A DNA stretch of 64,000 nucleotides from Sphingobium sp. (GCA_035196065.1 CP136575.1:525001-589000); one strand, 5' to 3'. Positions 33,404-44,006 are shown, numbered from the stretch's first letter. Program-made: numbers and translations. The notes: a model not told the origin generated them from the sequence alone.

Positions 33404-33669
33404 CCATATTAGCCTTTGCGGGCCGTAAGTTCGAACGCGCGCGACCTTATGCCGCCGGTGTAGTCGCAAACTGCCATGCAAGGTGACCCGCTTCCGCTAT
33501 CAAAACCAGCGGCGAGCACAAGGCCGATCTCCGCCAACCCCAACTCCATCAGCAACAGTCCCCCCAGTATCTTCTACCAACCCGCCCCTCGTCTTCAGGC
33601 TGGGCCATCGTTGCAGTTTTGGGATTTTGCACCAAGCCAGACAGGCGTCACTTTGGCAGTATCGGAGCC

Positions 33670-34161
33670 TCAGCGCTCGACAAGGGGCCCATCATTGGCA
33701 GCCATATAGACGACAAGGAGTTTCACGGGCGTCGCGCCGGCATTCAAGCCCCGATGGCGCACGCCAATCGCTTCGACTAGCGCATCTCCGGCCTTGTAAC
33801 TCCGTGTGCCCTGTACGCCATAATTGACGGTCAATTCGCCCTCTAGCAAATAGGCGAACATCGGGACCAGATGGCGGTGCAGCGGGCCTTCCTCACCCGG
33901 AGCAAGCATAATGATCTCCGAGATCAGCCTCGCATCGCCTTCTGGATAGGCAAAGGGCGCGCCTAGAATATCGGTTTTCGTATCGAGCAGCCTGACCGCC
34001 GGATAGGCGGGTACTGGCGGTGCCGTTTGAGTAAGAGCCGCGTCATCCGTCGATACTGCAGCGGCCTTCGCCATATCATGCGGCAAGGTCAGAGCGGCAA
34101 AGAGGATGGCAGCACTCACTGCGCAGCACTGCATGCTGCCATTTCGGGCCCAGTTGATCAT
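33670..34161 (-). CDS. Exported cupin protein next to the EutBC fusion
   Basis: A 163-residue protein. A signal peptide is likely (CCAVSAAILFAALTLPHDMAKA). A cupin barrel follows, with GPLHRHLVPMFAYLLEGELTV (HxH) and GVRHRGLNAG as metal-binding segments. The ATG at 34161 overlaps the EutBC stop (ATGA), so it is translated with that gene. The function is unknown. Export matches the predicted lipoprotein signal of the upstream enzyme, so the two may act in the same compartment. Confidence 0.85.
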   Translation of the reverse strand: MINWARNGSMQCCAVSAAILFAALTLPHDMAKAAAVSTDDAALTQTAPPVPAYPAVRLLDTKTDILGAPFAYPEGDARLISEIIMLAPGEEGPLHRHLVPMFAYLLEGELTVNYGVQGTRSYKAGDALVEAIGVRHRGLNAGATPVKLLVVYMAANDGPLVER

Positions 34162-36443
34162 CGCGCACCGGCTTTCTGCCACATTTCAAGGAAGATACGG
34201 GTGCAATCGCGTGCGCCGGTCTCTGGGGCGAGTGCAGTTGCGGAAATTCCGGAAACAACCCGGGTAACATCATGGTCAACACCACCCGATTGCGACCAAA
34301 GCTGACCATCAGCGACGGTCATATAAGCCGAAAAGCAATCATGGCCTGACCCCGGACGTTCGCCGATCACATGGATTATTGCCTTGCGTCCACTGCTACC
34401 GGAAAACAGTATTTCGCCAGCTTTATAACCGGCGCGCACCCTGCCTCGTTCAAATGCAATGATGTTTGGCGCAACCGAGAGCCCATTCTGTTTAAGGCCC
34501 CGCGCCAAAGCCTGCAGGAAAGTATTGCGAACGGGATCATCCATGATCGCTATCGCATTCAGCCCATCACTCAGGACAATCTGGATATCGAACGATCCCG
34601 CTCCCCGGCCGCGCCATTCGGTCAACTGTGCAACGGTCGCTTCAGACGGCGTCTCGCCCAATTCGGGATGCAGAATATAATCGCGCCGATCGCGCGCCTT
34701 GGTTTCGGCGATGATCACATCGGCCAGCGAAGGCAGAAAGGCAGCATCGAAATCCGCCCAAATGCTCTTGCGGGACCGCTCATAGATGGTGTGGATTTCC
34801 TGTGCGATTGCAGGCTCAAGGTCCTCAGGCAATTCGCCATGGCCTTGCGCCAAGAAAAGTCCGCGCCCTCGAACGGCGTCCATTTTCTGTTCTGCCTCGG
34901 CCAATATATCCCGTTCGGGCCGGTTGTCGCCTTTGCGTCGCCGATATTCGACGTAGATCTGTTCAGGTTTCCCAAAGTTTTCGGCGGGCGCTCCAGCATC
35001 GTCGACCACCGCAAGTTTACGGAAAAAATGATGCATCGGCTCGCTGATCTTGAAATCGAACTTGCGCCTGAGCCGAACATGATCCTGAAAGCCGGTCGTC
35101 AGATAACCGAGCATCGGATCAATTTTGGTTGGCAATGCCATCAAATAGGCAGGATTGGCTGGCGCCACGCGCTCAAGGCAGTAATCGAGATCGTCGAGGC
35201 TGACATCCATGTGAAGCGTCGAGCAGACGTCAAGCCCGATGCACAGGCCGTGCAGCTTGCCCATGACGAGATCTTCTAGGCAACAGCGCACCAATTGATC
35301 CCGATTGCGGAATACTTCTGGCCCGATAAAGCCTGCGACATCGTTCACATGCAGCCAAGGACGCCGTCCATTTGCTGCGGCAATCCGCAGCGACAAAAAG
35401 CGCGCCAATCCATATTTGCGCGATTCATGCAGGACCATGTCCATCGACTGGCCGTGTCCGTTGGTAAAATCTGCCCCCTGCCCGGTTTCAAAATACATGG
35501 CGAACTTGCCCTGCCGCTGGTCGGCATGTGCAACCAAGCGGTCGAGTGACAAATCGAAGGTCTTGTTAGCCGCGTCGCTGCCAGCGATGCTCTGAAACCA
35601 CAAGGCGGTTGAGCTTGGCCACTTTTTCTCAACCTCAGCCTGGACGTCGATATGCGCAAGAACGCAATGCGGCAAAACATCCGAAAGCCCGAAGGTGTCG
35701 ACAATGTCTTTCAGCGCAACTTCGATCGCATGAACACTTTCCGGTTCACTGCTGACCGGGTTGGTCCCGATCACCACATCACCAACGCCATAAGCAAAGC
35801 CGTTGAAGACCTGCCAAGCAATGTCGTCAATATTGTCGGTCGGGGAATTGGGCTGGATCCGCGCACCGAGATACCCCCGTTCACCGATATTTGAACCCGG
35901 CAAAGGATTGAAGATTGTGGACGCAATGGCGGTCAACTCTTCATCAGACAGTAACTTGACCACGCAACCGATGACATCACTGGAAAGGCCCGGCATGATT
36001 GCCTTTATGTCAGCTTCGTCTTTTGCAAGCAGGTAGTGGCGTAATGCGCCGAGAGTCCAATCTCGCAACGTGGCGGCCACGGTCTCATCTATGCTGGAGA
36101 TGATTGCCCGATGCAGATCGTCGCTAAAAATCGGATTGGCATCGATCTGGTAAAGCCGCGTGTTTGCCAGAAGCATGCGCGCCACCTTCCGATGCTCATC
36201 GTCTTTCGCCGCAACGCCGATAATGGCATCGCCCTCCTTGAAGGCGTTGGCAGCGCCAATCCAATTGGCAAAACTATGTATGGACCATCCTTCAGGCGAA
36301 GATTTCAAATAATCGACCAACCCCAGGCTCGTCGCTTTTGCGATCCCAACATCGACAAGCGCCGGCGTTGCACATCCTGTCACTGCGGCAGCCGATCCAA
36401 ACTGCAAAACATTGCGTCTTGATAACTTGCTCTCGACATTCAC
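34158..36443 (-). CDS. eutBC: Fused EutB-EutC ethanolamine ammonia-lyase with Tat lipoprotein signal
   Basis: A 761-residue single chain. Residues 1-24 form a Tat-type signal (LSRRNVLQFGSAAAVTGC) ending in a lipobox (VTGC, Cys24). About 40-480 is the EutB barrel with the active-site residues seen in E. coli: Arg195 and Gln197 (ARIQPN), Asn228 (GTNPV), Glu319 (FETGQG) and Asp405 (GLDVC). About 560-755 is EutC (DIQIVLSDGLNAIAI, VIGERPGSGHDCFSAYMT). EutBC uses adenosylcobalamin to turn ethanolamine into acetaldehyde and ammonia and normally has two cytoplasmic chains. GTG 36443 is preceded by GGGAGCG. No eutA reactivase or microcompartment gene is near. Whether it is exported is inference. Confidence 0.9.
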   Translation of the reverse strand: MNVESKLSRRNVLQFGSAAAVTGCATPALVDVGIAKATSLGLVDYLKSSPEGWSIHSFANWIGAANAFKEGDAIIGVAAKDDEHRKVARMLLANTRLYQIDANPIFSDDLHRAIISSIDETVAATLRDWTLGALRHYLLAKDEADIKAIMPGLSSDVIGCVVKLLSDEELTAIASTIFNPLPGSNIGERGYLGARIQPNSPTDNIDDIAWQVFNGFAYGVGDVVIGTNPVSSEPESVHAIEVALKDIVDTFGLSDVLPHCVLAHIDVQAEVEKKWPSSTALWFQSIAGSDAANKTFDLSLDRLVAHADQRQGKFAMYFETGQGADFTNGHGQSMDMVLHESRKYGLARFLSLRIAAANGRRPWLHVNDVAGFIGPEVFRNRDQLVRCCLEDLVMGKLHGLCIGLDVCSTLHMDVSLDDLDYCLERVAPANPAYLMALPTKIDPMLGYLTTGFQDHVRLRRKFDFKISEPMHHFFRKLAVVDDAGAPAENFGKPEQIYVEYRRRKGDNRPERDILAEAEQKMDAVRGRGLFLAQGHGELPEDLEPAIAQEIHTIYERSRKSIWADFDAAFLPSLADVIIAETKARDRRDYILHPELGETPSEATVAQLTEWRGRGAGSFDIQIVLSDGLNAIAIMDDPVRNTFLQALARGLKQNGLSVAPNIIAFERGRVRAGYKAGEILFSGSSGRKAIIHVIGERPGSGHDCFSAYMTVADGQLWSQSGGVDHDVTRVVSGISATALAPETGARDCTRIFLEMWQKAGAR

Positions 36444-36629
36444 CTGGTCGCTCCCAAGATGGTCATTTTACATTGTGAGACAAATCTTTAGCATCGCGGA
36501 CTGTCGCATGCTAGCGATCAATGCGCGTATGAAAATGGCGTTTAAAGGTCCCCGGACATGGCTATGCGACCAAGATCAACGATGTGAGACGTTTCGGCTT
36601 TACCGATACACTGCCAGCTTTACGGTGAC

Positions 36630-37097
36630 ATGATGGACGAAATTGCGATCAGCCACATCCTCAATCTGTTCGAACGGCACGCCGGCGAGATTTGCCGTGG
36701 AGATTTATCCTTTGCCACAGTGATGCCTTTTGCAGGCGCGCAGGCTCAAAAGGCACCCAATGGTTCGACAGTGATCACGGTGGCCATCGCCGAAGAAATG
36801 TCGGAGAAGCTGCCAGCCAGCCACCGCCATATCGATCTTTTCCTGTTGGAACCTGCGCGCGAACTGGGCGCGCATTTTCACAAGCTGTCCACTGCGCATG
36901 TATATGGCGTCGATGGTTCCGGCACAGCCATGGTCGGAGACCAACGGCTACAATTGGCCAAGGCCGACAAAGCCGTTTTCCCTGCCGGCCTAATCCATAA
37001 TGTTGTGTCAGGCCCTGATCATTTCCTCTTCGCCTCGTTCCAGGACCACCCCATCATCCAGGAAGACGGATCACTTGATTACTTCATTGCCGACTAA
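36630..37097 (+). CDS. Cytoplasmic cupin protein, divergent from EutBC
   Basis: A 155-residue cupin without a signal. Metal-binding segments are LGAHFHKLSTAHVYGVDGSG and FPAGLIHNVVSG. The N-terminal 50 residues are helical and not recognised. It reads away from the EutBC gene across a 186-base spacer that has TGTGAGAC at 36474-36481 and 36583-36590, so shared control is possible. The role may be small-molecule sensing or a catalytic dioxygenase-like or isomerase-like function; sequence does not decide. Confidence 0.8.
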   Translation: MMDEIAISHILNLFERHAGEICRGDLSFATVMPFAGAQAQKAPNGSTVITVAIAEEMSEKLPASHRHIDLFLLEPARELGAHFHKLSTAHVYGVDGSGTAMVGDQRLQLAKADKAVFPAGLIHNVVSGPDHFLFASFQDHPIIQEDGSLDYFIAD

Positions 37098-37572
37098 ACC
37101 CAAGGTCACCGGGATCGGCACTAGATTTTTGGTGCGATACAACAGAAAGGCATTGTCAGAGCAAAATTGCCTGTGAGCGGCGGCGGCGACAAATCCGGTG
37201 GATAAGCAAGCCCGATAAACCGTTCCGCTACTTTAACTCCTCGCCCGAGATCCTTCGTCTGGTCGTCATGATATATGCGCGGTTCCCGCTCAGCCTGCGG
37301 AACGTCGAAGACCTTATGTTCGGGCGCGGGATCAACATCTGCCACGCGACGGTCAGGTTTTGGTGAAACCGGTTAGGCCCGATGTTCGCCTCGGAAATTC
37401 GGCACCAGCCCAGATGCTCAATCACCCACCCCCAGAACTGCATCCTTGGGGGTTCATTCTGTCAGCTTTAATCATGAAGATCAGCCGGATTTTGGGCTTC
37501 TCCCTATTCCGGAAAACTGGCCGTCGCGCCAGTGCTCTCCGCCTTGCCGGTGCGTTTACTCTGACAGTGCCC
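37098..37572. other. Spacer with an IS6-family scar and no intact gene
   Basis: The region between the cupin and the DUF2891 gene contains the broken transposase at 37208-37402. The remaining sequence has no supported frame. Confidence 0.6.
37208..37402 (+). pseudogene. IS6-family transposase fragment with internal stop
   Basis: The frame reads KPDKPFRYFNSSPEILRLVV, MIYARFPLSLRNVEDLMFGR, GINICHATVRFW, stop, NRLGPMFASEIR, parallel to residues 6-70 of the intact copy at 60154-60870 (KPANPFRYFN and on). The stop (TGA at 37364-37366) replaces a tryptophan codon. Similarity ends after EIR. It is a decayed copy on the opposite strand from the other two. Confidence 0.85.
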
Positions 37573-38565
37573 TTAACCCTGCTCAAGCGCCAGCAGGGCG
37601 AAAGTGGCCAACCAATGTTCGCCCATATAATCGTCGCCCAGGTGCGGCATGGCCGCATCGAGGTGCCGCTGCGCAGTTGCAAGCGCAGGTTCGCGTACAG
37701 GGTGCCCCTCTGGTAGCGCTGCTGCGATCCGGCGCCAGCACCAGGCGCGACTGAGATTGAGGCCGTCGAGATGCGCAATCTTGCCGTCGCTGCGGTCAGA
37801 GACAGTCGCAGGCGTGAACAAGGTGGCGGGAAGCCCTTCAGCAGCGGCCGGCAGGAAGTGATCAAACCATCTGGCGAACCCGTCGCCCAGCACCTGGCAC
37901 ATCAATAGGGCTTCGGTCAGCGCGGAGGAGAGAAACTCGTCGCCGCCCGGCTCCCATGCTTGGCAATCACGGTCCTCGCTGAACCAGTCCTTGGCGCGGG
38001 TATCGATAAGGCTGGTAAGCGCGGCATCATGTTCCAGCGCCCAATCGCGCGCTAGGGTAAGAGCGAAAGCCGATGAATAATGCGTGCCAACACGTATCGG
38101 ATATGTCTGGAGCGGTAGGAACTGGCGGAACCGCTGCGCAAAGGCGGCGGCAAAGGCATCGGCATAGCGGGACCAAGGGCGATCATGCCGCACCATTTCT
38201 GCATGGAGCGCCAAGGCCCAAGCCCAGCCATAAGGCCGCTCAAACCCGCGCGATGAAGGGCGTGCGAGATAGGCAGTTTCGACCGCGAAATTCTCTGCTG
38301 TGAGCATCTCCTCGGCTAGCGCATGTACCCGCGCCGCTTCGGGCAGATCCGGATAAAGCCGCGCGAGGCGCAGTACCTGCCACCAGCCATGGACACAGGA
38401 GTGCCAATCGAAACTGCCAAAGAAGATCGGGTGCAGTTCGCGGGGGGTGCGGGCATCCTCCGGCGCTTCCATCACATGATCCAGCTTGTGCGGAAACTCG
38501 CGGGTCAGGTGCCCTAGGGTCAGACCCATGAAACGCGCAGCATATTCGGCAGTGAGGTGCGTCAT
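37573..38565 (-). CDS. DUF2891 protein, last gene of the 5-oxoproline operon
   Basis: A 330-residue DUF2891 protein: REFPHKLDHVMEAPEDARTP, ELHPIFFGSFDWHSCVHGWW, PYGWAWALALHAE and DDYMGEHWLATFALLALE. The fold is probably an alpha/alpha barrel with conserved His/Trp residues. No function is established to my knowledge. ATG 38565 overlaps the DUF979 stop (TGATG), so it is co-translated with the transporter and 5-oxoprolinase genes. This context suggests a step in 5-oxoproline or related cyclic-amide use. Confidence 0.9.
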   Translation of the reverse strand: MTHLTAEYAARFMGLTLGHLTREFPHKLDHVMEAPEDARTPRELHPIFFGSFDWHSCVHGWWQVLRLARLYPDLPEAARVHALAEEMLTAENFAVETAYLARPSSRGFERPYGWAWALALHAEMVRHDRPWSRYADAFAAAFAQRFRQFLPLQTYPIRVGTHYSSAFALTLARDWALEHDAALTSLIDTRAKDWFSEDRDCQAWEPGGDEFLSSALTEALLMCQVLGDGFARWFDHFLPAAAEGLPATLFTPATVSDRSDGKIAHLDGLNLSRAWCWRRIAAALPEGHPVREPALATAQRHLDAAMPHLGDDYMGEHWLATFALLALEQG

Positions 38566-39500
38566 CAGAAAGCAAACCACCAGATGAAGAGGGTATTGAC
38601 CACCAGCAATGGCAGCGCCGTTCCAATCTGGACTCGGACCACGGCATTTCGGTCTTTCAACTCAAGCAGGGCGGCAGGGACGATGTTGAAGTTTGCTGCC
38701 ATCGGCGTCATCAACGTGCCGCAGAAACCGGCAAGCATGCCGATAGCGCAGATCACGGCGGGATCGCCGCCATACTGCCTGATCAGCAGTGGCACGGCGA
38801 TCGCTGCGGCCATGACCGGGAAGGCGGCGAACGCATTGCCCATAACCATCGTGAACAGCGCCATGCCCAATGTGAAGGCGATCACTGCGCCGATCAGGCT
38901 GCCATCCGGGATCACGCTGGACATCAACTGCCCGACTACGTCACCCACGCCAGCCAGTGCGAAGACCGCGCCAAGACTGGCCAGCATCTGCGGCAGGATC
39001 GCCGCCCAGCCCACCGAATCCATCAAGCGCCGCCCTTCCTGCAAAGGTGCAGCCGGATGGGGGCGCAGCCAGGCAAACCCGATCAGTAGCGCTAGCATTG
39101 CGCCGAACGCGAGGCTGACCAGCGTCACCTGCTTGGGATTGACCAGCCCCGGCAGATGCTCGAACCCGAACGTACCGGCCAACGCCGTCGCCGGGATCAC
39201 CAGCGCCAGAAGGAACAGGCGGTTGCCATAACCCGTGGCCCGCTCAGCCCGGATCTCGAGCATAGTACCGCCGCCGCCCCGGCCTAGCTGCCCGGTGCCG
39301 GCAATGGCGACCAGAGCCAGAACCAATAGGCCGTTGGTAAAGTCACTCAGTCGGTCGCCCGCCAGCATAGACAAAGCAAGGAGGCCCCAAAAAGCCCCGT
39401 TACCCCAGCGCTTCGGATTCGTCGCATCGCGCAGCGAAAGCATAGCGAAAGCAAGGAAGGTCAGCCCCGCTAAGGTGTAGACGAAGGGTAGGCCGATCAT
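38565..39500 (-). CDS. 5-oxoproline transporter subunit, DUF979 family
   Basis: A 311-residue polytopic membrane protein with about nine helices. DUF979 features include YTLAGLTFLAFAMLSLRD, MGNAFAAFPVMAAAIAVPLL and LMTPMAANFNIVPAALLELK. It pairs with a DUF969 protein; the pair is annotated as a 5-oxoproline uptake system because it occurs with 5-oxoprolinase genes. It overlaps DUF969 by four bases. Confidence 0.9.
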   Translation of the reverse strand: MIGLPFVYTLAGLTFLAFAMLSLRDATNPKRWGNGAFWGLLALSMLAGDRLSDFTNGLLVLALVAIAGTGQLGRGGGGTMLEIRAERATGYGNRLFLLALVIPATALAGTFGFEHLPGLVNPKQVTLVSLAFGAMLALLIGFAWLRPHPAAPLQEGRRLMDSVGWAAILPQMLASLGAVFALAGVGDVVGQLMSSVIPDGSLIGAVIAFTLGMALFTMVMGNAFAAFPVMAAAIAVPLLIRQYGGDPAVICAIGMLAGFCGTLMTPMAANFNIVPAALLELKDRNAVVRVQIGTALPLLVVNTLFIWWFAF

Positions 39501-40174
39501 TGTTCGGCCTCCTTCCGGCCAAGTCGCCGGTCGAGCTGCCAGAGCCGAAAACCGTGGATCAAGAAGGCGGCTATCGCGGTTGGGATTGCCCAGACCGAGA
39601 GCTGGAACGGTGAGAGGATGATGCCCTGTTGTTCAAGGAAGCCGACCATCAACAGGATCGAGCCGATCGCGATGAAGATATCCTCGCCAAAGAACAGGCC
39701 GACATTATCGGTCGCGGCCGACATGGCCTTCACTTGGTCGCGGTCGTCTTCGGTCAACTCTGTCTGCCCTTCGGCTGCAGCCTCGGCCATCGGCGCGACC
39801 AGCGGCCGGACGGTCTGGGCATGGCCCGCCACCGAAGTCAGCCCCAGCGCCGAGGAGATCTGGCGGATCAGCAGGTAACCGGTCAACAACCGGCCGGTCG
39901 TCGCACCCTTTAGACTGGCGATCAGGCCGCGCGCGCGTTCCTGCAATCCATACGCCTCGAGGAGCCCGATGACCGGCAATACGATCCAGACCACAGTTAC
40001 ATAGCGGGTGTCGTTAAAAGCCTTGCCGAAAGCGGAAACGATCGCATGAAGATCGAGCCCGGCGGTAATGCCCGTGACGGCTGCAGCCGCCACCACGACC
40101 AGCAGCGGATTGAAGCGAAGCACGAAGCCCAGCACCATCACCGCAATGCCCGAAAGTACCCACATCTCGCTCAT
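39497..40174 (-). CDS. 5-oxoproline transporter subunit, DUF969 family
   Basis: A 225-residue membrane protein with about six helices. DUF969 features include FNDTRYVTVVWIVLPVIGLLE, ISSALGLTSVAGHAQTVRPL and TDNVGLFFGEDIFIAIGSIL. It forms the inner-membrane carrier together with DUF979. Its start overlaps the 5-oxoprolinase stop by four bases, so transporter and enzyme are translationally coupled. Confidence 0.9.
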   Translation of the reverse strand: MSEMWVLSGIAVMVLGFVLRFNPLLVVVAAAAVTGITAGLDLHAIVSAFGKAFNDTRYVTVVWIVLPVIGLLEAYGLQERARGLIASLKGATTGRLLTGYLLIRQISSALGLTSVAGHAQTVRPLVAPMAEAAAEGQTELTEDDRDQVKAMSAATDNVGLFFGEDIFIAIGSILLMVGFLEQQGIILSPFQLSVWAIPTAIAAFLIHGFRLWQLDRRLGRKEAEQ

Positions 40175-43100
40175 CCATAGCCTCCCCCGCCCGGCGTTTC
40201 GACCACCATCACATCACCCGGTTCCATCTCCACAGATGCGGTGGAATCAAGAACCTCAATCTTGCCTGACGTTCGCTCAACCCACGTTGCGCCGAGCGCT
40301 CCGGGCGCCCCGCCGGCCAAACCGAATGGCGGTACGCGGCGGCGATTGGCCAACATCCCGGCCTCCATCGGCTCCAGAAAGCGCAGCCGCCGCAGCGCCC
40401 CGTCACCGCCGCGTTGCCGCCCCGCGCCACCCGAACCATGTCTTATGGCGAATTTTTCAAGCATTACCGGGAAGCGCGTTTCGAGCACTTCGGGATCGGT
40501 CAGCCGGCTGTTGGTCATATGGGTCTGGACTACGCTGGTCCCGTCGAAATCGGGCCCCGCGCCAGAACCACCGGCGATGGTTTCGTAATATTGGTAGCGA
40601 TCATTGCCGAAGGTCAGGTTGTTCATCGTCCCCTGCGCCGCCGCCATCGCCCCGAAAGCTCCAAACAGCGCATCCGTTACAACCTGGCTGGTCTCGACAT
40701 TGCCGGCCACTACAGCTGCCGGATAGCGCGGGCGCAGCATGGATCCTTCGGGCACCAGGATCGTGACCGGGGCGAGGCAGCCTTCGTTCATGGGGATCGG
40801 ATCGTCGATCATGGTGCGCAGCACGTACATCACCGCCGCGCGGACCACGCTGAAGGGCGCGTTGAAATTGCCGGGGAGCTGCTCGCTCGTTCCGGCAAAA
40901 TCGATCGTTACCTGCCGCGCTGCACGGTCGACCCGGACCGCAACGCAGACCACCGCGCCATTATCCAGTTCGTACCGGAACGTTCCGTCTTCCAGTCGCC
41001 CGATCAGGCGCCGCACGGCCTCCTCTGCATTGTCGTGGACATGGCCCATATAGGCGCTGACCACCTCGATGCTGTGCTCTGCGCATGCGCGCTCCAAGCC
41101 TGCCGCCCCCCGCGCGCAGGCGGCGATCTGCGCGGCAAGGTCGGCCAGGTTCGCATCAACGTTGCGCGCCGGGTAAGGGCCAGAGGAAAGCATCGCCGCC
41201 AGTTCATCACGACAGAAGCGGCCCTCGTCGACCAGCAGGACGTTTTCGAGCAGCACGCCTTCCTCGCCGATATTGCGGCTGTTTGGCGGCATCGATCCCG
41301 GGGCGATCCCGCCAACATCGGCATGGTGACCGCGCGCGGCAACGTAGAAGGCGGGCGCATCCCCAGCGCCGACAAAAACCGGCATGACGACCGTGATGTC
41401 GGGCAAGTGCGTGCCTCCGGCATAGGGCGCGTTGAGAACATAGGCATCGCCGCGGCGAATGCCCCGGCCATCCCTGCCGCTGGCGCGCTCACGCAGCACA
41501 GCCTGGACGCTCTCCCCCATCGAGCCGAGGTGGACCGGCATATGCGGGGCATTGGCAACCAGACGCCCAGACGCATCGAAAATCGCGCAGGAGAAATCGA
41601 GCCGCTCGCGAATATTGACCGACATGGCGGTGCGCGCAAGAGCCGAACCCATTTCCTCAGCAATCGCCATGAACAGGCCGTTGAAGATTTCGAGGCGGAC
41701 GGGATCAGCATCGGTCCCGCTGGCGGTCAGGGCCGCGCGTGGCGCGGTGCGGCTTAGCCGCAGGGTCCCATCAGCGTCGACCGCCAACGACCAGCGCGGC
41801 TCGACCACAGTGGTCGCCAGCGGATCAATCACGATCAGCGGCCCCTGCGCAGTGAACCCGGCGGGCAGTGCAGTACGGTCATAAACCGGCACGGGGTGAC
41901 CCGACCCGGCAAGGTAGCAGTCGACCGTTTCGATCGGCGGGCCGGCCTTTTCAGGCAACGGCCAGTCGAGCATGCCTGAAGCCTCACCGGCAGCAATCGC
42001 TTCGACCCGCACCCGGTCGATCACCAACGCACCATCGCCAACATATCCGAACTGCGCGCGGTGGGCTGCGGCGAAGGCCTCTGACAGTTGCTGCGGATCG
42101 CCGGGGGGCAGTTCGATGGCATTCTCGGAACCTTCGCGGCGCAGGAACAGGCTGGTGCGGACTTCTGCGACGGCGCTTCCCAGCTCGCCCTGGACCTGCT
42201 CCCCAAGTTCCCTAGCCAGCGTATCCGCCGCATCCAGCCCAGCCGACAGCGGCTGAGCCAGGGTTCGCTCGCGCACTGCTGTTTCGCTGGCAAGACCCAT
42301 GCCATAGGCCGAGAGCACACCGGCGAGCGGGTGGACAAGCACCGCGTCAATCGCCAGCTCGTCGGCTACCAGGCAGGCATGCTGCCCGCCAGCGCCGCCG
42401 AAGCAGGACAAGCTATAGCCCGTCACGTCATGTCCGCGCGCGACCGATATCTGCTTGATCGCATGCGCCATGTTGGCGACGGCAATGGCGATAAAGCCCT
42501 CGGCCAACGCCTCGACCGTAAAGACCTGTCCAGTCTCAGCCTTGATCGCCGCTGCCATCTCAGCAAACTTTTCCGCTACAACATTCGTGTCGATCGGCTG
42601 GTCGCCCGTGGCGCCGAACAAGTGCGGGAAATGCTCCGGCCGCAACTTGCCGAGCATGACATTGCAGTCGGTTACTGTCAGCGGCCCGCCATTCCGATAG
42701 CAGGCCGGTCCCGGCACGGCCCCGGCGCTTTGCGGGCCAACCACCAGCCGCCCAGCATCGAACCGACAGATCGAGCCGCCACCCGCAGCCACGGTATGGA
42801 TGCGCAGCATCGGAGTGCGAATGCGGACATTAGCGACGCGAACCTCACTGTCGCGTTCGAAGTGACCGGCATAATGGCTGACGTCGGTCGAGGTGCCGCC
42901 CATGTCGAAACCAATCACCTTCGGCGCGCCGCTCGCTTCCGCAGTGCGAGCCATGCCGACGATCCCGCCGGCCGGGCCGGAGAGAATCGCGTCCTTGCCC
43001 CGGAACCGTGCCCCATCCGCAAGTCCCCCGCTCGACTGCATGAACAACGCGCGATTGCCCGGGCCCAGCGCGGTGGTGAATTGGTCAACATAACGGCGCA

Positions 43101-43743
43101 AAACTGGCGAGAGGTACGCGTCGACCAGCGTCGTATCCCCGCGCCCGACCAGCTTGATCAATGGCGCAACTTCGTGACTTACCGAGACTTGCGTGAACCC
43201 AGCCACCCGCGCCAGATCGGCCAGCCGCGCCTCATGTGCAGGATAGCGATAGCCATGCATCAGCACGATTGCGATCGAACGGAAGCCTTCTGCAACCGCG
43301 GCCTTAAAGGCGGCGCTGGTGGCGGTCTCATCCAGCGGCTGAACCACCGTCCCATCGGCCATAACCCGCTCGGCAATCTCGATCACCTTGGCGTGCGGGG
43401 GTTCAGACAGGACGATCTGGCGCACGAACAGTTCGGGCCGCTCCTGCGTACCGATCTGCAGCGCATCGCCAAAGCCGCCTGTAATGGCGAGGACGGTCGG
43501 CTCGCCCTTGCGTTCCAGCAGGGCGTTGGTGGCAACCGTGGTGCCCATCCGCACGGCGGCAGGGGGCAATGCCCCCACATCGGTACCGCTCAGCTGCCGG
43601 ATACCGGCAATTGCCGCATCTTCGGCTCGAGCCGGGTTGTCTGATAACAGCTTAGCAGTCAGCACTTGGCCGTCGGGCGCGCGGGCCACCACGTCGGTAA
43701 AGGTTCCGCCGCGATCGATCCAGAATTGCCATTCACCCGCCAC
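40171..43743 (-). CDS. oplAH: 5-oxoprolinase (ATP-hydrolysing), fused HyuA-HyuB
   Basis: A 1190-residue single chain, near the length of eukaryotic OPLAH. The N-terminal HyuA half starts [20 protein letters not shown] and has [14 protein letters not shown] and [15 protein letters not shown], an ATP-binding actin-like fold. The C-terminal HyuB half starts near [20 protein letters not shown] and has [20 protein letters not shown] and [20 protein letters not shown]. It opens 5-oxoproline to glutamate using ATP in the cytoplasm. It is the first gene of an operon with DUF969, DUF979 and DUF2891, all four-base overlaps or less. Confidence 0.95.
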   Translation of the reverse strand: MAGEWQFWIDRGGTFTDVVARAPDGQVLTAKLLSDNPARAEDAAIAGIRQLSGTDVGALPPAAVRMGTTVATNALLERKGEPTVLAITGGFGDALQIGTQERPELFVRQIVLSEPPHAKVIEIAERVMADGTVVQPLDETATSAAFKAAVAEGFRSIAIVLMHGYRYPAHEARLADLARVAGFTQVSVSHEVAPLIKLVGRGDTTLVDAYLSPVLRRYVDQFTTALGPGNRALFMQSSGGLADGARFRGKDAILSGPAGGIVGMARTAEASGAPKVIGFDMGGTSTDVSHYAGHFERDSEVRVANVRIRTPMLRIHTVAAGGGSICRFDAGRLVVGPQSAGAVPGPACYRNGGPLTVTDCNVMLGKLRPEHFPHLFGATGDQPIDTNVVAEKFAEMAAAIKAETGQVFTVEALAEGFIAIAVANMAHAIKQISVARGHDVTGYSLSCFGGAGGQHACLVADELAIDAVLVHPLAGVLSAYGMGLASETAVRERTLAQPLSAGLDAADTLARELGEQVQGELGSAVAEVRTSLFLRREGSENAIELPPGDPQQLSEAFAAAHRAQFGYVGDGALVIDRVRVEAIAAGEASGMLDWPLPEKAGPPIETVDCYLAGSGHPVPVYDRTALPAGFTAQGPLIVIDPLATTVVEPRWSLAVDADGTLRLSRTAPRAALTASGTDADPVRLEIFNGLFMAIAEEMGSALARTAMSVNIRERLDFSCAIFDASGRLVANAPHMPVHLGSMGESVQAVLRERASGRDGRGIRRGDAYVLNAPYAGGTHLPDITVVMPVFVGAGDAPAFYVAARGHHADVGGIAPGSMPPNSRNIGEEGVLLENVLLVDEGRFCRDELAAMLSSGPYPARNVDANLADLAAQIAACARGAAGLERACAEHSIEVVSAYMGHVHDNAEEAVRRLIGRLEDGTFRYELDNGAVVCVAVRVDRAARQVTIDFAGTSEQLPGNFNAPFSVVRAAVMYVLRTMIDDPIPMNEGCLAPVTILVPEGSMLRPRYPAAVVAGNVETSQVVTDALFGAFGAMAAAQGTMNNLTFGNDRYQYYETIAGGSGAGPDFDGTSVVQTHMTNSRLTDPEVLETRFPVMLEKFAIRHGSGGAGRQRGGDGALRRLRFLEPMEAGMLANRRRVPPFGLAGGAPGALGATWVERTSGKIEVLDSTASVEMEPGDVMVVETPGGGGYG

Positions 43744-44006
43744 GCCGCCGTCATAGGCCGCGGTGTGGCGCTGGCAATCACTTTCGCACAGGGGCGGGGT
43801 TCAGCGGGATCACGACCGCCATTCGGCGAACTTAAAGCTGCACCGGAAATTCGGCGCCAGCGTGTTTCGCGCGCGGGGCAGCAGGCCGGCGTGGGCTCCA
43901 AGCATTGGAAACAATCCACTAACGTTCAGACAGCCGCCTCCCTCAATTGCGTCTGATTGCAGCAAGCATTGCTTTTGCTTGGCGCACGATGCTGCTAGGC
44001 ACGCGC

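Noticed and set aside
36444-36629. Search for a cobalamin riboswitch upstream of the EutBC fusion
   Set aside because: No B12-box-like sequence or fitting stem pattern seen in the 186-base spacer.
42088-43644. A 518-codon rightward frame opposite the 5-oxoprolinase, and another at 40414-41757
   Set aside because: Antisense to the well-supported 5-oxoprolinase gene; no recognisable domains.
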